NCBI GenBank assembly: GCA_024362935.1
Contig: JANCRA010000122.1
Coordinates: 705,501-769,500 of the forward strand
DNA: 64,000 nt
DNA from: Setophaga petechia
Lineage: Eukaryota; Chordata; Aves; Passeriformes; Parulidae
Reading direction: 5' to 3'
The translations under genes were made by a program, and so were the position numbers. Positions 61,176 to 64,000 of the stretch are shown here, piece after piece (within the stretch, counting starts at the first letter, position 1; each line of letters starts with the position of its first letter). The notes beneath the pieces were generated by a model. The model was given only the letters and a program-made list of their open reading frames with translations, did not search any database and was not told where the DNA came from.

Positions 61176-63496
61176 CGTCCGTGGGTCCCCTCAGCATGGG
61201 CTTGGTGACCTCCAGGGAGCCGTCGTGGGGCTCGGGGGTGATGCCCAGCAGCTCGCAGAGGAGGGCGTAGACGTTGACGCTTTCGAAGGGCTCCACCTCC
61301 AGCCCCTTCTTGAAGGCCGGCCCCACGGCACGGAAGATGGTTTTCATGTTCATGTCCTCGTTGTCAAAGCCGTGTTCTCCTTTGTTGAACTGGACCTTGT
61401 ACCTCTGCCGGGGGGAGCAGGAACATGAGCACCCCAGCCCCGCTGCCCCCCACACACACCCACCTCTCCCACCTCCCGTGCCACGTTCTGCAGCTCTGGG
61501 GTTTGATGGTCTGGTCGGTTCCTTTCAGTTTTGGGAGTTGATCTCTTGGTGTTAAACTCTGCAGAAGCTGGAGGTGTCTCCAGCCACCGCTCTCAACCAA
61601 TTACATCCTGCAAGTTCCCTCCCTAAACACAGGCACAGCCAAATTTTGTTGTACTGAGGAGCTTCCAATGGGAAGCTGCCTGCGGGCCTTGATGCTGGGC
61701 CTCCCCTTCAGTCAGGCTAGGAGAGGATCCTGCAGTGGAAATTCTGCATTCATGGAACTCCTGCTCCAAGGTTTCTGGATACTTTATCTTCTCAGCAGCA
61801 GAGAAGATCTTTACACAAAGAGATGGAATTTGTATCTGTGTGTATGAGACCAATTAGCACAAGGGCTTAAAGCTGGGTGGGTGCTGTGGGAGGGGAGGAG
61901 TGAGAGGCACATCCCAAAGGACAGTAGGATGTGCCTGAGCATACACCTTACCCCGTGGATCACGTAGCCTGGGTCGCCGTACATCACAATTGGGGTGATC
62001 CTGGAATGGTTGGTGAAGTGGAACCTCTTGGGAAACTCTTCCTTCTTGTAAACGTGCAGCTTTGGGTGGGCGTTTTTCAGGACTGAGTACACGTGCTCCA
62101 GTTTCCCTTCCTTGGGCACCAGGAATCCAGTTGGTCCATAATCGAGGAGCTCGAAGGCGACGTCCTTGAAGGAGAAGTTGCTGATGTTGCCGAGGTAGAT
62201 CTCGTTGGTTTTCAGCACGGTCTGCATGCCGTGGTCGGACGTGATGATGAGGTTCAGGTTGGACTCCAGGCCGCTCTCCCGGATGCGCTGCCTCAAGTAA
62301 CCCACGGTTCTGTCCACCTGCTTGATCATGTTTTTCCTCTGCGTGGATTCAGGGCCATACTTGTGTCCTGTGGAGTCTGGCTCCCCGAAGTAGAGCGTGA
62401 TGAAGTCGAGGTTCTCCACCGTGAACCATTGCATGGCGGTGTCGATGTTCTTCCTCCAGTTCTTTTCATTGCTGTAGTTGAACAATGCTGGTTCCACCAA
62501 CTTCATGTTCACTTGTTCCCCTTGGTATTTCGCCCTGGCTCCAGGGAAGTGGATGGAGCCTGTCTTCAAACCCTGTGAGTGGAGGCATTCCATAAACTCA
62601 CCCGAACTGTCTCGGCAGCATCCTTCCATCTGTCAGTGCAGCCACCTCCTAACACGATTAGTTCATTCAGTCCCCAATGCCTACCTCTGCCTCTAATGAG
62701 GTTGTCTTGCTCATTGCCAATTAAAAGTGATTAATTGAAAGCACTGCCCTTGCACCTGGTTCCTTCACTGTGTTTTAACACCCGTTAAAACTTAGGAACC
62801 AGTGACCCATTTGCACCTTGCGTGGGCCCTCCACCTCTTGACCATCTCGACATTGAGGTGTGTTTTATTGAAGTCAGATGAGCCAATTTGGCAGGCAAAT
62901 GTGGGCAAAGGTCTTGGGCTGGGTTTCATGTCCTGCTTCAAAGCTAGAGGAAAGCCAGCTGGGCTTGCTGCAGCTCCCAAGGGAGTGGTCCCTGTCGCTG
63001 CCACCACCCTGGATGTGCCTCGGGCTGTGTGGGCTCCCAGGCTCAGGGTGCTCCCTGAGGAACTGGCTGAGGCTTCTTTCAACAGGAACAGGATAACCTG
63101 CTTTATTAATGTCTTAATAAAGCTGAAATGCATCTATTATTTTTTGCTATTTTTAGTAGAATGATCATAATTATTCCTGCCAGAGTCTGGGGATTTCAGT
63201 CTTTTGCTGGTCTAATTAGCCTGACGTTCACAGGGAGGCTGGGATCTCACGGCCACCTGGGATCGTGGCTTGCCTGTGGCTTTTCCTGGGGGATGGCAGG
63301 GTGGAGGGGTCTGTGCAGGGTCTGTGTGTGTGAGGAGGTGCCACACTTGCCTGTCTCTGGGCAGTGATCCAGATGGGGAGGCTGCCGTTGTCCCACCAGC
63401 TGCTGATGCCTTGTGTGGTGTAGTAGGGCAGTCTCAGGCCGGTTTTGGTGTCGAACCACATGTTGTGGATCACCCCGTGGTTCTCCTGGTACCGCC
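61176..63496 (-). CDS. ENPP7: ENPP7 (alkaline sphingomyelinase), 3' part, three exons
   Basis: Minus-strand exons 63496-63351, 62572-61952 and 61404 to about 61176 encode the catalytic half of an ectonucleotide pyrophosphatase/phosphodiesterase. ENPP7 hydrolyses sphingomyelin and related phosphocholine lipids at the intestinal brush border. Metal-ligand motifs visible are GEPDSTGH (Asp, His), TSDHGM (Asp-His) and GEHGFDN (His). The nucleophile Thr and signal peptide lie in exons beyond the right edge. WWDNGSLPIWITAQRQ and LEVEPFESVNVYALLCELLG favour ENPP7 over other ENPPs. Sequons NYS, NIS, NFS and NHS suggest glycosylation. The first intron shown has a GC donor (CAG|GCAAGT at 63350) and the second a GT donor; the joined frame is intact. 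The 3' end is uncertain: the frame continues into an Asn-Gly-encoding repeat, or splices at 61176. Confidence 0.9.
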
Positions 63497-64000
63497 CTGT
63501 GGGAGAGATGAGAGGAGGGGGTGAGCCAGGCTGTGCACACGGGGTGTAGGACAGAGGGGACCTTTGGCCTCCCCTTCCTACCCTTGCCCTGGACCAGGTG
63601 GGGTCCTGGGGCAGGCAGGGAGATGCTGGGAACTGCTCTTCCCGTGTGGGTTGGTTGATGCCTGGTGGGTCTCACCTGGACCCAGCCAGGCACTGGCACT
63701 CCCTGCAGCCATTGCTGCCCTCTGGGCGTGGGCAGGTTCCTGTTATCTGGGTGTATCTAATCCCAGGGTGTTTCACTGCTGCTCACAATCTGTGAGGTCG
63801 GTGAGCAGAAGTTTCCGTTGGAAGGGAGAGATGCACTTTGACTCTCACATTTTCTGTTATTTTTATTATTCTGGTCCTGAAGACTGCGCAGTCCCTTCTG
63901 CACACTCTCTCCGTCCTCCCTCGTACTGACACTGCCTCCCTGCTTTTGCCCATCAGCAGATTTCATTAGCATGCTCCACTCTTTTATGCCAAGGTTATTA
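63497..64000. other. ENPP7 intron (5' exons off window)
   Basis: Acceptor tract TCTCATCTCTCCCACAG ends at 63497. No further ENPP7 exon is recognised up to the right edge. Confidence 0.6.

Overview
This window is vertebrate nuclear DNA and almost certainly avian. It is GC-rich, has spliced genes with GT-AG introns, contains several 3'-end fragments of CR1 (the dominant bird LINE), and carries many short G/C-rich minisatellites, as compact bird microchromosomes do. Gene order matches the mammalian TBC1D16 - CBX4 - CBX8 - CBX2 - ENPP7 neighbourhood (human 17q25.3), read in the opposite orientation.

Layout: (1) 1-3 kb holds the terminal exon and 3' UTR of TBC1D16 (+). (2) 1-16.6 kb is otherwise intergenic and holds about fifteen tandem-repeat arrays, one CR1 fragment and a few AT-rich single-copy stretches. 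(3) 16.9-21.2 kb is CBX4 (+), five coding exons, complete. (4) 21.2-28.8 kb is intergenic, with AT-rich single-copy blocks and a 30-bp minisatellite. (5) 28.8-39.5 kb is a roughly 10-kb CpG-dense block with no recognisable transposon and almost no tandem repeats; it contains a mirrored pair of perfect CArG boxes, a POU octamer and YY1-type motifs. (6) 39.5-41.4 kb is CBX8 (+), five exons, complete, with an AT-rich 3' UTR. (7) 42.6-45.2 kb lies between the convergent 3' ends of CBX8 and CBX2 and holds two minisatellites and an orphan CpG-rich patch. (8) 45.2-52.7 kb is CBX2 (-), five coding exons, complete, with a long 3' UTR and a CR1 in an intron. (9) 53-61 kb is intergenic with 69-bp and 8-bp tandem arrays and another CR1. 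(10) 61.2-63.5 kb is the 3' part of ENPP7 (-): three exons visible, 5' exons beyond the right edge.

The three CBX genes encode the H3K27me3-reading chromodomain subunits of canonical Polycomb repressive complex 1. They share one exon plan (first coding exon of 69 or 72 nt, then 44, 66 and 67 or 70 nt, then one large 3' exon ending in the C-box), as expected of tandem duplicates. CBX4 also has SUMO-interacting motifs and a CtBP-type PIDLR motif. ENPP7 is an unrelated ectophosphodiesterase (alkaline sphingomyelinase) and TBC1D16 a Rab GAP. The long open frames in the GC-rich and minisatellite regions are explained by composition or repeat periodicity, and I do not call them genes.

No wholly new system is evident. 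The points most worth following are the CArG inverted repeat inside the CpG-dense CBX4-CBX8 block, a GC-AG intron in ENPP7, an Asn-Gly-encoding repeat that directly abuts the last conserved ENPP7 exon, and a G-quadruplex-prone octamer array.
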